Position numbers and translations under genes: made by a program. The notes beneath the pieces are model-generated. The model ran no database searches. It was not told the DNA's origin and worked only from the letters and a program-made list of their open reading frames with translations. Below, piece by piece: positions 27,250-40,541 of a DNA stretch of 64,000 nt. Each line of letters opens with the position of its first letter. Position 1 is the stretch's first letter. Source of the stretch: Candidatus Chloroploca asiatica (GTDB taxonomy: Bacteria; Chloroflexota; Chloroflexia; Chloroflexales; Chloroflexaceae); assembly GCF_002532075.1 (NCBI RefSeq), contig NZ_LYXE01000085.1, positions 1 to 64,000 of the forward strand, given 5' to 3'.

Positions 27250-28116
27250 CTACCGTGATGTCGGTGTCCACCAGATCACGGCGGCGTGGCTCGGGCCGTG
27301 GCGTGGGGCCAGCGCACCCTCGGGGGTCGTCACGAGCAAGTCGGCGATCGCCTCGCGAAGCATGGCTTCCCGTTGCGGATCTGGCCCGAGGCGCAGACGT
27401 ACCTGCAATTCTTCGCGCGCTTCTTCAACCCCGGCAAAACGGAACGGTCGCACCGCCGAAACGAGTTCAAGGTTGGCGGGTAGCCCAAGTTGGTGACAGA
27501 CAGCGAGCGTTTCGAGCGCAGCCGGCAACGGCAACCGCGGCTCGCCATGCACCCGTTCCCAGAAGGGGGCCAGCACTGCCGTGGGATGTTTCAGCCCAAG
27601 AAAGAGCACACAGAGACGGGTCGCTGCTGCATCAAGGGCGGCAAGAAACGGGCCAATCTCGCGCACACCATAGACCACGTGGGCCGAGAGCACTACCTCA
27701 GCCTGGATCGGCTCGCGCAACGGCCAGTTTTCAGGGCAGACCTGCACGTTCGTGACCTGTTCGCGGGCAAGCGTCAATTCAAGTTCCGTCCGCATCGCGG
27801 GTGACGGTTCAACTGCAATCACCTCGGCTACGTGCTGCGCGAGGAACGGCACATAGCGCCCCGTCCCTGCCCCGACATCAAGTACGCGGTCAGTTGGCCG
27901 CAGGCGTGGGGCCAGCAGTTGCATAAAGGCATCAGGTTGTTCGATGCGGCGACTCGTTGCTGCGAACCGTTCGGCGCGGCCAGTCCAACAATCATTCTGA
28001 CGGCGAAAGGCTGGATCGGTGGCCGCCTCGCCCTGGGCGCGTTCGGCATCATACATCTCGCGCCATCGTGCGAGCCAATCGATGCCGCCGGTGTTGATGC
28101 TTGTGAAAGGGTTCAT
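27250..28116 (-). CDS. Class I SAM-dependent methyltransferase
   Basis: A 288-residue methyltransferase. Motif I is DRVLDVGAGTGRYVPFL, followed by the acidic motif II end VIAVEPSPAM and a motif IV-like region around AEVVLSAHVVYGVREIGPFL. The N-terminal extension (WLARWREMYDAERAQG...CWTGRAERFAA) is typical of small-molecule methyltransferases in this group, but the substrate is unknown. It is divergent from rodZ, with a long palindrome in between. Confidence 0.85.
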   Translation of the reverse strand: MNPFTSINTGGIDWLARWREMYDAERAQGEAATDPAFRRQNDCWTGRAERFAATSRRIEQPDAFMQLLAPRLRPTDRVLDVGAGTGRYVPFLAQHVAEVIAVEPSPAMRTELELTLAREQVTNVQVCPENWPLREPIQAEVVLSAHVVYGVREIGPFLAALDAAATRLCVLFLGLKHPTAVLAPFWERVHGEPRLPLPAALETLAVCHQLGLPANLELVSAVRPFRFAGVEEAREELQVRLRLGPDPQREAMLREAIADLLVTTPEGALAPRHGPSHAAVIWWTPTSR

Positions 28117-28148
28117 TGTTCTCTACCTTCGGTTACTATAAACCACTT

Positions 28149-28201
28149 GCTGATGCTGGTGCAAACGACCAACGAAATTGGTCGTTTGCACCAGCATCAG
28201 C
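28149..28201. repeat. Perfect palindrome, 24-bp arms, loop CGAAA
   Basis: Arms 28149-28172 and 28178-28201 are exact complements around CGAAA. It sits in the divergent gap between the methyltransferase and rodZ, upstream of the rodZ -10 element. Confidence 0.88.
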
Positions 28202-28244
28202 GCGATTCCTAGCAACTCAGTATGTCAGGGGGCTATACCTGGCA

Positions 28245-28253
28245 TGGTATAAT
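28245..28253 (+). promoter_or_regulatory. Extended -10 promoter for the rodZ cluster
   Basis: TGGTATAAT (28245-28253) is a perfect extended -10 (TGn plus TATAAT). No good -35 lies at 16-18 bp, as is common for extended -10 promoters. The start near 28260 gives a leader of about 120 nt. Confidence 0.55.
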
Positions 28254-28380
28254 AGAATTGCTTTGGCCGCCACTTCTCAACACCTCTTCCTAGCCTAGTC
28301 TGGCCTATTCTCCTTTGCTGCCACGTTTATACAGGTAGGTACATGCTCGTACATAGTCGCCTTGCATCGTGAGGATACAG

Positions 28381-29262
28381 ATGAGTGAACTCGGGGCGCG
28401 GTTTCGCCAGGCCCGTGAGGGTCAAGGGCTTTCGTTGGCCCAGGCGTCAATGGATACAAGGATTTTGCAGCAGTCGCTACTTGCCCTTGAAGAAGGTGCT
28501 TTCCAGCGCTTACCTGGCGATGTGACAATCCGCGGCTTTATCCGTAATTATGCGCAGTATCTCGGGTTGGTTCCCGATGAGATGATTGAACTCTATCGCC
28601 ACGAGCGTGGGGTTACTGATCCGATACGGGTCTTGCCTCTGGCCAAGCCACCACGGAAGCGCTCATACGTGTTGCCAAGTTTCTTTGGGGTCTTTTTTGT
28701 GACGGTAGCACTGATCGGGCTGAGCTATATTGCCTTGAATGCGGTGGGACGCATTGGTGATCGCGCCACGGTTGCTCAGGTTGAGCCAGTGGTGGTTTCG
28801 ACGCCTTCGCCGCTCCCCGTGATGCCCACGGTGGCGCTGCCAACTTCGCCGCCTGCTCCTCCGGTGATGATCATCCCACCGGTTGCAGGGGGCGCTGCAG
28901 CTGACCCCGATGAACCACGTCCTGCGCCAACAGCCGTTCCACCTGTCTCCAGGCCAGGTGGCGCTGGGGTGTCTTCCCCGGAAACGCCGACACCGACGTC
29001 TTCGGCGCCAATTGCGCTTGAAGTGGTTGTTCCAAGCGTCCGTGGCAATGAGAATTCGTGGGTGCGGGTGCAGACTGATGGCAATGTCGCGTTTGAAGGC
29101 ATTATGCGCGCTGGCGAGCGCTTGAGTTTTACGGCACAGCGCCGTGTGCTTGTGCGGGCGGGCAATCCGCCTGATGTGCTGGTGACGGTCAATGGTCTGC
29201 AACAGGGTCCACTTGGGCAGGTCACCGGTCAACCGGTCAACTGGGCTTGGCCGTCGAATTAA
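28381..29262 (+). CDS. rodZ: RodZ-like helix-turn-helix membrane protein
   Basis: A cytoskeletal adaptor that links MreB to the wall-synthesis machinery. The 293-residue protein has an N-terminal HTH_25 domain (GARFRQAREGQGLSLAQASMDTRILQQSLLALEEGAFQRLPGDVTIRGFIRNYAQYLG), a juxtamembrane basic KPPRKR, one membrane helix (about 100-122), a Pro/Thr-rich periplasmic linker, and a C-terminal DUF4115-type beta domain (NSWVRVQTDGNVAFEGIMRAGERLSF). The ATG at 28381 follows GAGG at 6 bp; an in-frame ATG at 28369 is less favoured. yajQ and rimO follow closely. Confidence 0.88.
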   Translation: MSELGARFRQAREGQGLSLAQASMDTRILQQSLLALEEGAFQRLPGDVTIRGFIRNYAQYLGLVPDEMIELYRHERGVTDPIRVLPLAKPPRKRSYVLPSFFGVFFVTVALIGLSYIALNAVGRIGDRATVAQVEPVVVSTPSPLPVMPTVALPTSPPAPPVMIIPPVAGGAAADPDEPRPAPTAVPPVSRPGGAGVSSPETPTPTSSAPIALEVVVPSVRGNENSWVRVQTDGNVAFEGIMRAGERLSFTAQRRVLVRAGNPPDVLVTVNGLQQGPLGQVTGQPVNWAWPSN

Positions 29263-29286
29263 GCTGTGATTTTATAAGGTAGAGGT

Positions 29287-29784
29287 ATGGCTGCAGAAAA
29301 TAGCTTTGATGTTGTCTCTGATTTTGATCACCAGGAACTGGTCAATGCGGTCGATCAGGCGCTCCGCGAGATCAATACGCGCTATGATCTCAAGGACACG
29401 CGTACGACGCTTGAGTTGAGCAAGACTGATCTGGCGATCACGACCGATAATGAACTGAGCCTGCGAAGTGTGCGTGATATTCTTGAGACGAAAATGCTGC
29501 GTCGTCAGTTGTCCCTCAAGATTCTCGACTATGGCAAGATGCAGGATGTCAGTGGGGGAAGGGTCGCGCAGACGGCGACATTGCGCAAGGGGATCAATAG
29601 CGAGCTTGCGAAGAAGCTTGCCAAAATGATCCGTGATGCGTTTCCCAAGGTTCAACCACGCATTCAGGGCGAGATCCTGCGCGTTACGTCGAAAAGCCGT
29701 GATGAGCTGCAGGCGATTATGCAGTTCCTCCGTGAAGCCCAGGATACGATTGAGGTTCCCCTCCAGTTTACTAACTATCGCTAG
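29287..29784 (+). CDS. yajQ: YajQ family nucleotide-binding protein
   Basis: A 165-residue protein of the YajQ/UPF0234 family, which in Xanthomonas binds c-di-GMP. Family motifs: the start ENSFDVVSDFDHQELVNAVDQALREINTRYDLKDT, the central QLSLKILDYGKMQDVSGG, LRKGINSELAKKLAKMIRD, and QPRIQGEILRVTSKSRDELQAIMQFLR. Full length. It lies between rodZ and rimO with gaps of 24 and 14 bp. Whether it binds c-di-GMP here is unproven. Confidence 0.95.
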   Translation: MAAENSFDVVSDFDHQELVNAVDQALREINTRYDLKDTRTTLELSKTDLAITTDNELSLRSVRDILETKMLRRQLSLKILDYGKMQDVSGGRVAQTATLRKGINSELAKKLAKMIRDAFPKVQPRIQGEILRVTSKSRDELQAIMQFLREAQDTIEVPLQFTNYR

Positions 29785-29798
29785 AGCAAAGACATACT

Positions 29799-31175
29799 GT
29801 GAAATACCATCTTGTTACCCTGGGTTGTCCCAAGAATGCAGTTGATAGCGAGGGGATGGACGGTCTGCTCACTGAGGCGGGTCATACGCAGGCAACCACG
29901 GCGGATGAAGCCGATGTGATTATTGTCAATACGTGTAGCTTCATTGCTGCGGCGCGTGAAGAGACGCTCGGGGTGCTGCGTGAACTCGCCAGTGGCAAGC
30001 GTGAAGGTCAGCAGTTGATTGCGGCGGGTTGTATGGCCCAGTCGCACGGTGAGTTGGTGGCGGCAGTGCCAGGGGTCGATCAGACGCTTTCGACCCAGCA
30101 GTGGATGCAGATTGCCGATCTAGTTGGGGGCACGACCCCGCGTACAACGAAACAGGGTCAGGCTATCCCGGTGCTCAGTCTGCAACCTGCTCCTGCGCCA
30201 GTGGCCGAGGCACCACCCTTGCCGGGCTACGCTGATTGGCGCACGACTCAGATCCGGCGTACGCGTAGCACACCTTCCGCCTACCTCAAGATCTCTGATG
30301 GCTGCAATTTGCGGTGCGCCTTCTGTACCATCCCGAGTTTCAAGGGTGATATGGCCTCGAAACCGGTCGGGGCTGTGCTCGCCGAAGCGCGTGAACTGGT
30401 GCAGCATGGTGTGCGTGAATTAGTGCTGGTGGCGCAGCATTTGACTGATTATGGCCGTGATCTTGGCCTGCGCGATGGCCTCGCGCTTTTGCTCGAGGAA
30501 CTTTGTCAGGTGGTGCCTGAAACGACCTGGATCCGGCTGATGTATGCCTATCCGCACGGGATTTCCGAGCGCCTCATTCGGGTGATGGCTGACCACCCAC
30601 AGATTGTCAAATACCTTGACATGCCACTTCAGCATGCCCATCCTGCGACGCTGCGCCGGATGCGACGCCCCCCCGATACCGAACGTACGATGGCGTTGTT
30701 GACGACGATGCGGGCCGCGATGCCCGATTTGGCGCTGCGCTCGACCTTTATTGTCGGGTTTCCTGGTGAGACCCCTGAAGAGTTTCGGGCGTTGCTCATG
30801 TTCCTCGAAACGATGCAACTTGACCGCGTTGGGGCGTTTCGTTATTCGCAAGAGCCGGGAACCCATGCCGCGACGCTGCCTGATCAGGTGCGCCCGCAGG
30901 TGATCGAGCGACGCTGGCATACGCTGATGCAGTTGCAACAGGGTATTTCGCAGCAGCGCATGACCCGCTGGGTCGGTCGCACACTTCCCGTCTTGATTGA
31001 AGGGCATGGCACGGGCGATGACGAGCGTCCCCTTGCGGTAGGACGTTCGTTCCGCGATGCGCCTGAAGTTGATGGTCAGGTTTTTGTGTGGGGTAACCCG
31101 CCAGTTGGCGAGTTCGTTCGGGTTCAGGTCACGCAAGCAACGGCATACGATCTGTGGGGTGAGGTAGCGGGGTAA
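29799..31175 (+). CDS. rimO: Ribosomal protein S12 methylthiotransferase RimO
   Basis: A radical-SAM enzyme that methylthiolates Asp88/89 of ribosomal protein S12. The 458-residue protein has the N-terminal UPF0004 domain with cysteines in TLGCPKNAVDSE, VNTCSFI and AAGCMAQ; the radical-SAM CxxxCxxC in DGCNLRCAFCTIPSFKGD; STFIVGFPGETPEEF; and a C-terminal TRAM domain. The start is GTG at 29799 (VKYHLVTLGCPKN), 14 bp after yajQ. The N-terminal sequence and SFKG motif separate it from MiaB. Confidence 0.95.
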   Translation: MKYHLVTLGCPKNAVDSEGMDGLLTEAGHTQATTADEADVIIVNTCSFIAAAREETLGVLRELASGKREGQQLIAAGCMAQSHGELVAAVPGVDQTLSTQQWMQIADLVGGTTPRTTKQGQAIPVLSLQPAPAPVAEAPPLPGYADWRTTQIRRTRSTPSAYLKISDGCNLRCAFCTIPSFKGDMASKPVGAVLAEARELVQHGVRELVLVAQHLTDYGRDLGLRDGLALLLEELCQVVPETTWIRLMYAYPHGISERLIRVMADHPQIVKYLDMPLQHAHPATLRRMRRPPDTERTMALLTTMRAAMPDLALRSTFIVGFPGETPEEFRALLMFLETMQLDRVGAFRYSQEPGTHAATLPDQVRPQVIERRWHTLMQLQQGISQQRMTRWVGRTLPVLIEGHGTGDDERPLAVGRSFRDAPEVDGQVFVWGNPPVGEFVRVQVTQATAYDLWGEVAG

Positions 31176-31197
31176 GCTTCTGTACAGCAAACCCGTC

Positions 31198-31246
31198 CTT
31201 TGCTGGCAACACACGCCAGCCGAACTGGCATGTGTTGCTAGCAAAG
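31198..31246. repeat. Near-perfect palindrome between convergent rimO and regulator
   Basis: Arms 31198-31219 and 31225-31246 pair over 22 bp with two imperfections (one G.T) around CCGAA. It lies 22 bp beyond the rimO stop and could serve as a two-way terminator. Confidence 0.8.
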
Positions 31247-31274
31247 AAGTGAGGGTGGACAGCGCAGACGGGGT

Positions 31275-31694
31275 TCAGATATTGGTACGTGCTCTGATAG
31301 TCTGGTGCAGGCGCTCGAGTTCGGCAGGATTGTTGCGCGCAAGATAGTCAACCATATAATCAATGGCGGTATCGCTATACTCGTCCATCAGGCCATCGAG
31401 CACCTGATGGACGACCATTTGTACAAAATCATCTTCGGTAATAGCGGGCGAATAGACATAGGCCAGCCCTTCACGATGACGGTTGAGCACCCCTTTTTCA
31501 GCGAGGCGGCTCATCGTGGTCATCACCGTTGTATAGGCAATCTCACGGTTCTGTGATAAGCTTCGGTGAACATGCTTGACAGTACTACGGTCTTCTTGCC
31601 AGACAATTTGCATAATGTCAGTTTCAAGTGGGCCGAGGACTTTGACCAGACCATCTTTGGCTGGGCTGAAACGAAAGCGCATATTCAGTGGCAT
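31275..31694 (-). CDS. BlaI/MecI family transcriptional regulator
   Basis: A 139-residue winged-helix repressor. FSPAKDGLVKVLGPLETDIMQIVWQEDRSTVKHVHRSLSQNREIAYTTVMTTMSRLAEKGVLNRHREGLAYVYSPAITEDDFV is the classic BlaI/MecI DNA-binding and dimerisation arrangement. The ATG at 31694 follows AAAGGA by about 8 bp; the frame is open to 31733. No BlaR1/MecR1 sensor protease lies next to it, so it is an orphan. The divergent neighbour is a prenyl synthase; I did not find a convincing TACA-TGTA operator with the usual spacing. Confidence 0.9.
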   Translation of the reverse strand: MPLNMRFRFSPAKDGLVKVLGPLETDIMQIVWQEDRSTVKHVHRSLSQNREIAYTTVMTTMSRLAEKGVLNRHREGLAYVYSPAITEDDFVQMVVHQVLDGLMDEYSDTAIDYMVDYLARNNPAELERLHQTIRARTNI

Positions 31695-31986
31695 GAACGC
31701 AATCCTTTCCCTAGAGCAAAATTTGTGGCTCAAGGCTGGTTATCTTGGGGTCAACATTCGCTTGTTTGATCTCGTTGGCCCGTGCTCCTACCGCCTTACA
31801 TATGATGCAGTGTACTAGTCGCGCTCTGCGCAGACAATGCAAATGCATTACGCCCACATTACAGTCACCCATCATCTTTGTCGCGGTCGTTATGAGCTAT
31901 CCAATGCGTTAGAATGCGGTATCTACTAGTGTTACTCGTACTATAGAAAACGGTAGCCTGTAAGGGCTTTAGCTGAGAGAAACCTG

Positions 31987-33015
31987 ATGCAACCTGATAC
32001 ACGAGGAGCCATTCAGGCGGCCATGCGTGCCGTCTTTCCATCGGTCGAGGCCCGGCTAGCACGGTTTTATCAGATGCAGGAGTATCACCTTGGTTGGCGC
32101 GATGAGCATCTGGCCCTCACCGAGTCTGATCCTGGCAAGCTGATCCGTCCTCACCTTGTTTTGCTGGCATGCCAGGCGGCGGGTGGTGATCCGGCGCAGG
32201 CGTTGCCGCTGGCGGCCGGGATTCAGTTGCTGCACGACTTTACGCTGATCCACGATGATATCGAGGACGACAGTGCGACTCGGCGTGGCCGTCCCACGCT
32301 CTGGTCGTTGTGGGGGCTCGCCCAGGGTATCAATGCCGGCGATGGGATGTTTGTCCTGGCGCACCTGGCAATCCATGGTCTGACCGCGACCGGGGTGCCC
32401 CCCGAACGTGTGCTTGCGATCTTGCATCGCTTTGATGAAGTTATTTTGCAGATCTGCGAAGGTCAGTTTCTTGATCTGAGCTTCGAGGGTGATCTGAGCA
32501 TTGATCCCGAGGCGTATTTGATGATGATTGCACGCAAGACAGCGATTTTAATTGCTGGCGCGTGTGAACTCGGGGCGATGGTGGCTGGAGCTTCGCCTAC
32601 GACGGTCGCGGCACTGCATGATTTTGGGCGGAGCGTCGGCCTCGCCTTCCAGATCGAGGATGATATCCTGGGGATCTGGGGGGCACCAGCGTTGACTGGC
32701 AAGCCGCCTGCGGCGGATCTGGTCAGGAAAAAGGTCAGTCTGCCGGTCGTGTATGCGCTGGCGCATAGCCCGCACCGCGACGAACTGGCTCGGATCTATC
32801 GTGGTGAAACGATGGACGACGCTGCGGTTGCGCAGGCGCTGGCGATGCTTGATGGGGTTGATGCGCGAGCCTTTTGCGCGGCGCAGGCCCGTGACCATCA
32901 TGCTGCTGCCTTTGCGGCCCTCGCGCAGATCGAACCAGCCGCAGGAACACCCGCCGAGATCGCTCATGCCCATTTGCGTGCCCTTGCCGAGGGCTTGATC
33001 GGACGCCAGGCATGA
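31987..33015 (+). CDS. Polyprenyl (geranylgeranyl/farnesyl-type) diphosphate synthase
   Basis: A class I trans-isoprenyl diphosphate synthase of 342 residues. It condenses isopentenyl diphosphate onto an allylic diphosphate with Mg2+. It has the GKLIRPHLVLLACQAAGG region, the first Asp-rich motif in LIHDDIEDDSATRRGRPTLW, and the second in FQIEDDILGIWG. Chain length cannot be read with certainty. A ribosome site GAGAGAAA precedes the ATG at 31987. A glycosyltransferase gene follows after 203 bp. In phototrophic Chloroflexota such enzymes feed carotenoid and chlorophyll side chains (context inference). Confidence 0.92.
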   Translation: MQPDTRGAIQAAMRAVFPSVEARLARFYQMQEYHLGWRDEHLALTESDPGKLIRPHLVLLACQAAGGDPAQALPLAAGIQLLHDFTLIHDDIEDDSATRRGRPTLWSLWGLAQGINAGDGMFVLAHLAIHGLTATGVPPERVLAILHRFDEVILQICEGQFLDLSFEGDLSIDPEAYLMMIARKTAILIAGACELGAMVAGASPTTVAALHDFGRSVGLAFQIEDDILGIWGAPALTGKPPAADLVRKKVSLPVVYALAHSPHRDELARIYRGETMDDAAVAQALAMLDGVDARAFCAAQARDHHAAAFAALAQIEPAAGTPAEIAHAHLRALAEGLIGRQA

Positions 33016-33038
33016 ATAGCCTCTCAACGACGTTGTCT

Positions 33039-33065
33039 GATGATTTGACGCAAAGGCGCAAAGGG
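33039..33065. repeat. Dispersed repeat copy 1
   Basis: A 27-bp stretch (GATGATTTGACGCAAAGG followed by CGCAAAGGG) also found exactly at 35476-35502. The 21-base core occurs inverted at 27124-27144. Here it lies 24 bp after the prenyl synthase stop. Confidence 0.85.
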
Positions 33066-33218
33066 TATTGAGACCGCATCTGGACGCCAAGCGTGCGACG
33101 GATTGGCTTTGCCAGAGGCAGATAAGAAAACGTAGTTCACCGACTAAGGAAGGCGCGTCGTAGGCGACGCCGTTGAGCGTGGTTGTTGAATGAATGGCAC
33201 ATTGAGAGGACGATAGGT

Positions 33219-34379
33219 ATGCAGGCGCGCAGCATTCTCTTGTTGACTGGCGAGTATCCACCGGTACCGGGGGGCGTTGGTGATTATACCCGGTGCCTTG
33301 CGCAGGCCCTTGAGGCCCGTGGCTATACGGTCACGGTGCTTACCATTGAAGGAGGCTTCCTCGTGCTCTATCGGGGCGGAGAGGGCCATCAGCGTGAAGT
33401 CTTGACGGCGGCGGGAACAGGGCTCGACTGGTCGATCCGCTGTTGGCCTGCCCTCATTGCGACGCTTGATGTTCTACGTCCCGACTGGTTGCACATTCAG
33501 TATCAGACGGGGGCCTATGGGATGCAAGCCGGGATCAACCTGTTGCCCTGGCGTCTGCGAGGTTTGCGCCCCCGGTTGCGCGTCGCGGTCACCTTTCACG
33601 ATCTCTTGCGCCCCTATCTGCTGCCCAAAGCTGGCCCGTTGCGTGATTGGGTTCATCACCGGCTCGCGACTGATGCCGACGCGGTTCTTGCCACCACCAG
33701 TGCCGATGCACAGGCGCTGGCCCGCTATCGGGCCGTGCATGTTCCAATTGGCTCGAATATCGCAGTTGCTCCGCCGCCGGAGTTCCTGCGTGAAGAGTGG
33801 CGTGCGATGTTGGGCATCAGGCCCGATGAATTTGTCGTCGCCTTTTTTGGGTTGCTCTCGCCCAGCAAAGGAGCGCATCTGCTCCTCGATGCACTGGAAG
33901 GGTTTGACCTTCCCTGGCGCTTGATCATGATCGGCGGTGCGGCGACGACTCCTCAGGATGTGACCTATGCTTCGACGCTCCGCATCCGGGTGAGCCAGAA
34001 AGAGTTTGCGCGGCGAACCATTCTCACCGGTCATGTCAGCAACGAGTTTGTCTCGGCGCACCTGTTGAGTGCTGATTGCATGGCGCTGCCTTTTGCCGAT
34101 GGGGCTTCGTTCCGCCGGGGGAGCTTGCTGGCGGCGTTGGCGCATGCGTGCCCTGTCATTACGACGACGCCAACCGACGCAGCGACGGCAACCCTGCTGC
34201 GCGAAGCAGTGCTCTTTGTTCCGCCTGGCGATGCGCCGGCGCTCGCTGACGCTTTGCGTCGCCTGGCGAGCGATGCACCCTTACAGGCCAGCCTGGCTGC
34301 GGCCGGGCGGCAACTGGCAACCAGTTTCGATTGGTCGACCATTGCCGCCCAGCACGAAGCGATCTACGCGGCGGCCTGA
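33219..34379 (+). CDS. GT4-type glycosyltransferase
   Basis: A 386-residue glycosyltransferase of the GT-B fold. The N-terminal ILLLTGEYPPVPGGVGDYTRCLAQALEARGYTVTVLT is the acceptor-domain start with its Gly-rich loop; the linker VVAFFGLLSPSKGAHLLLDAL and the later LLSADCMALPFADGASFRRGSLLAALAHACPVITT match the donor-binding region, although the usual E-x7-E is weak. The ATG at 33219 follows GAGAGGA and gives a typical start; an in-frame alternative begins at 33183. It overlaps the convergent CPBP protease gene by 16 bp. The acceptor is unknown; lipid, carotenoid or surface polysaccharide are possible. Confidence 0.87.
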   Translation: MQARSILLLTGEYPPVPGGVGDYTRCLAQALEARGYTVTVLTIEGGFLVLYRGGEGHQREVLTAAGTGLDWSIRCWPALIATLDVLRPDWLHIQYQTGAYGMQAGINLLPWRLRGLRPRLRVAVTFHDLLRPYLLPKAGPLRDWVHHRLATDADAVLATTSADAQALARYRAVHVPIGSNIAVAPPPEFLREEWRAMLGIRPDEFVVAFFGLLSPSKGAHLLLDALEGFDLPWRLIMIGGAATTPQDVTYASTLRIRVSQKEFARRTILTGHVSNEFVSAHLLSADCMALPFADGASFRRGSLLAALAHACPVITTTPTDAATATLLREAVLFVPPGDAPALADALRRLASDAPLQASLAAAGRQLATSFDWSTIAAQHEAIYAAA

Positions 34380-35323
34380 GCCGTCGTGGGGGCCGGTTCT
34401 GCGGCCATAAGCGCCTCATCCGGCGCATGGCGTACCGGGAGTTGTCGGGTCAGGATCAACAACCCGATGAAGAGCAGGGGGATGATCCAGCCGGTGACCC
34501 CGGTGACGCCAACGAGGGCGGTATCAAAGGTCGTGCCTTCAGCGTGCAGCAAAAAGACAATGCCAGCCGCCCCGTTCAGCGCACCGTGGCCAATCACCGC
34601 AGGCCAGACGCTCCCGGTTGCTAGGCGGGTCCAGCCGAGCAGAATGCCCCAGACCGTGGTCATCACGACCATCATGAGCCAGCCGGTGGCGAGATGATCA
34701 GGGTAGTTGTAGCCAAGCAGGATCACCGGGGCATGCCAGAGCCCCCAGATCACCCCGCTGATCAACAGGGCAGGCCACTGGCCGAGGGGCAAGAGTTGGG
34801 GGAGCAGATAGCCGCGCCAGCCCCACTCTTCGCCAAAGGTGAAGAGCCCATTGAGGATCGGCGCAATCAATACGGTCGCCAGCTGGATCAGCACGATCGT
34901 CTGCACCGACATGCCTGCGGGTAGCCCGCCGGCCTGCTCGGCATTCGTCGCAAACCCAGACAACTCGCGCAGATCGAGTTGATAGACGCCAAAGAGCGCC
35001 GCAACAAAGGGGCTGGCAAAGACCATCAGGGTAATGCCAACCCACGCAAAGAGCCAGTACCAGCCCCAGCGATAGCCTTTGCCTAGGCGCAAACCGGTGG
35101 CAGTGCGTATACCTTGAGGGGGGCGACTGATCCACCTGGTGACAACGAAGGTCGCAAGGGCCGGCGTGAACATTAGGAGCGGGAGAAGCAGCCCGACAAG
35201 TGGATGCTGCAAGCCCTGCCCACTCAACCAGAGTGGGCTAACCACGAGCCAGCCGAGGCCGTTGGCGAGGAGAAGAAAGCTCACGATCCCTTTCAAATCA
35301 AGCGGGTATTTTGCGGTTTGCAT
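34364..35323 (-). CDS. CPBP family intramembrane metalloprotease
   Basis: A 319-residue polytopic membrane protein of the CAAX/CPBP (Abi) family. Signature motifs are EEWGWRGYLLPQL (motif 1, EExxxR), FWxxxH-like IWGLWHAPVILL (motif 2) and GHGALNGAAG (motif 3). About eight hydrophobic segments are visible. Bacterial members have been tied to bacteriocin immunity or membrane protein turnover; the substrate here is unknown. It ends inside the 3' end of the convergent glycosyltransferase gene. Confidence 0.88.
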   Translation of the reverse strand: MQTAKYPLDLKGIVSFLLLANGLGWLVVSPLWLSGQGLQHPLVGLLLPLLMFTPALATFVVTRWISRPPQGIRTATGLRLGKGYRWGWYWLFAWVGITLMVFASPFVAALFGVYQLDLRELSGFATNAEQAGGLPAGMSVQTIVLIQLATVLIAPILNGLFTFGEEWGWRGYLLPQLLPLGQWPALLISGVIWGLWHAPVILLGYNYPDHLATGWLMMVVMTTVWGILLGWTRLATGSVWPAVIGHGALNGAAGIVFLLHAEGTTFDTALVGVTGVTGWIIPLLFIGLLILTRQLPVRHAPDEALMAAEPAPTTAQAAA

Positions 35324-35475
35324 GAGGTATGGTATCCCTTCACTTTCAGTTCATACTAGATGTATGATAGACCATACAGACAATCAATGGCATCAGTCCT
35401 ACGCACCAGTTTGCCCCAATCCAGGGTACAGGTTTTGGTGTAGACTAGAGGGGAGTGCCTGCGGCAAAGTTTCTC

Positions 35476-35502
35476 GATGATTTGACGCAAAGGCGCAAAG
35501 GG
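35476..35502. repeat. Dispersed repeat copy 2
   Basis: Identical over 27 bp to 33039-33065, in the same orientation, 51 bp upstream of the MITE-like element. Confidence 0.85.
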
Positions 35503-35552
35503 CTTTCGCACTATAATAGAGCAGTCCTAGACAATGTGCGGCTGAGGAGTGC

Positions 35553-35654
35553 TATAGCAACCCTAACGGGTTTGCAAAAGCGGTTGTATGCTTGCTCGCG
35601 GCGTAGCCGCGAGCAAGCATACAGCACCTTCACAAATGAGTTAGGGTTGCTATA
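35553..35654. mobile_element. MITE-like element with 15-bp terminal inverted repeats
   Basis: Terminal repeats TATAGCAACCCTAAC (35553-35567) and GTTAGGGTTGCTATA (35640-35654) are perfect inverts. Inside lies a perfect 17-bp hairpin (35586-35602 with 35606-35622, loop GTA). If the true ends are TAGCAACCC..., the outer TA on each side would be a TA target duplication, as made by Tc1/mariner or IS630-type transposases. At 102 bp it has no coding capacity. A diverged relative lacking the ends lies at 49428-49504. Confidence 0.7.
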
Positions 35655-35656
35655 TA
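35629..35656 (+). promoter_or_regulatory. Candidate ligA promoter formed by the right end of the MITE-like element
   Basis: TTCACA (35629-35634), 16-bp spacer, TATATA (35651-35656), with the ligA ATG at 35679. Most of the promoter lies inside the element. Confidence 0.35.
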
Positions 35657-35663
35657 CCAATAA

Positions 35664-40505
<4,842 letters not shown>

Positions 40506-40541
40506 CGAGGCACTTCCTTACATAAGGATCGCGAGGCAAGG

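Noticed and set aside
31797-31814. TACA-N10-TGTA near the BlaI-type gene as an operator
   Set aside because: Known BlaI/MecI operators have the half-sites much closer together; one spaced-out pair in AT-rich DNA is weak evidence.
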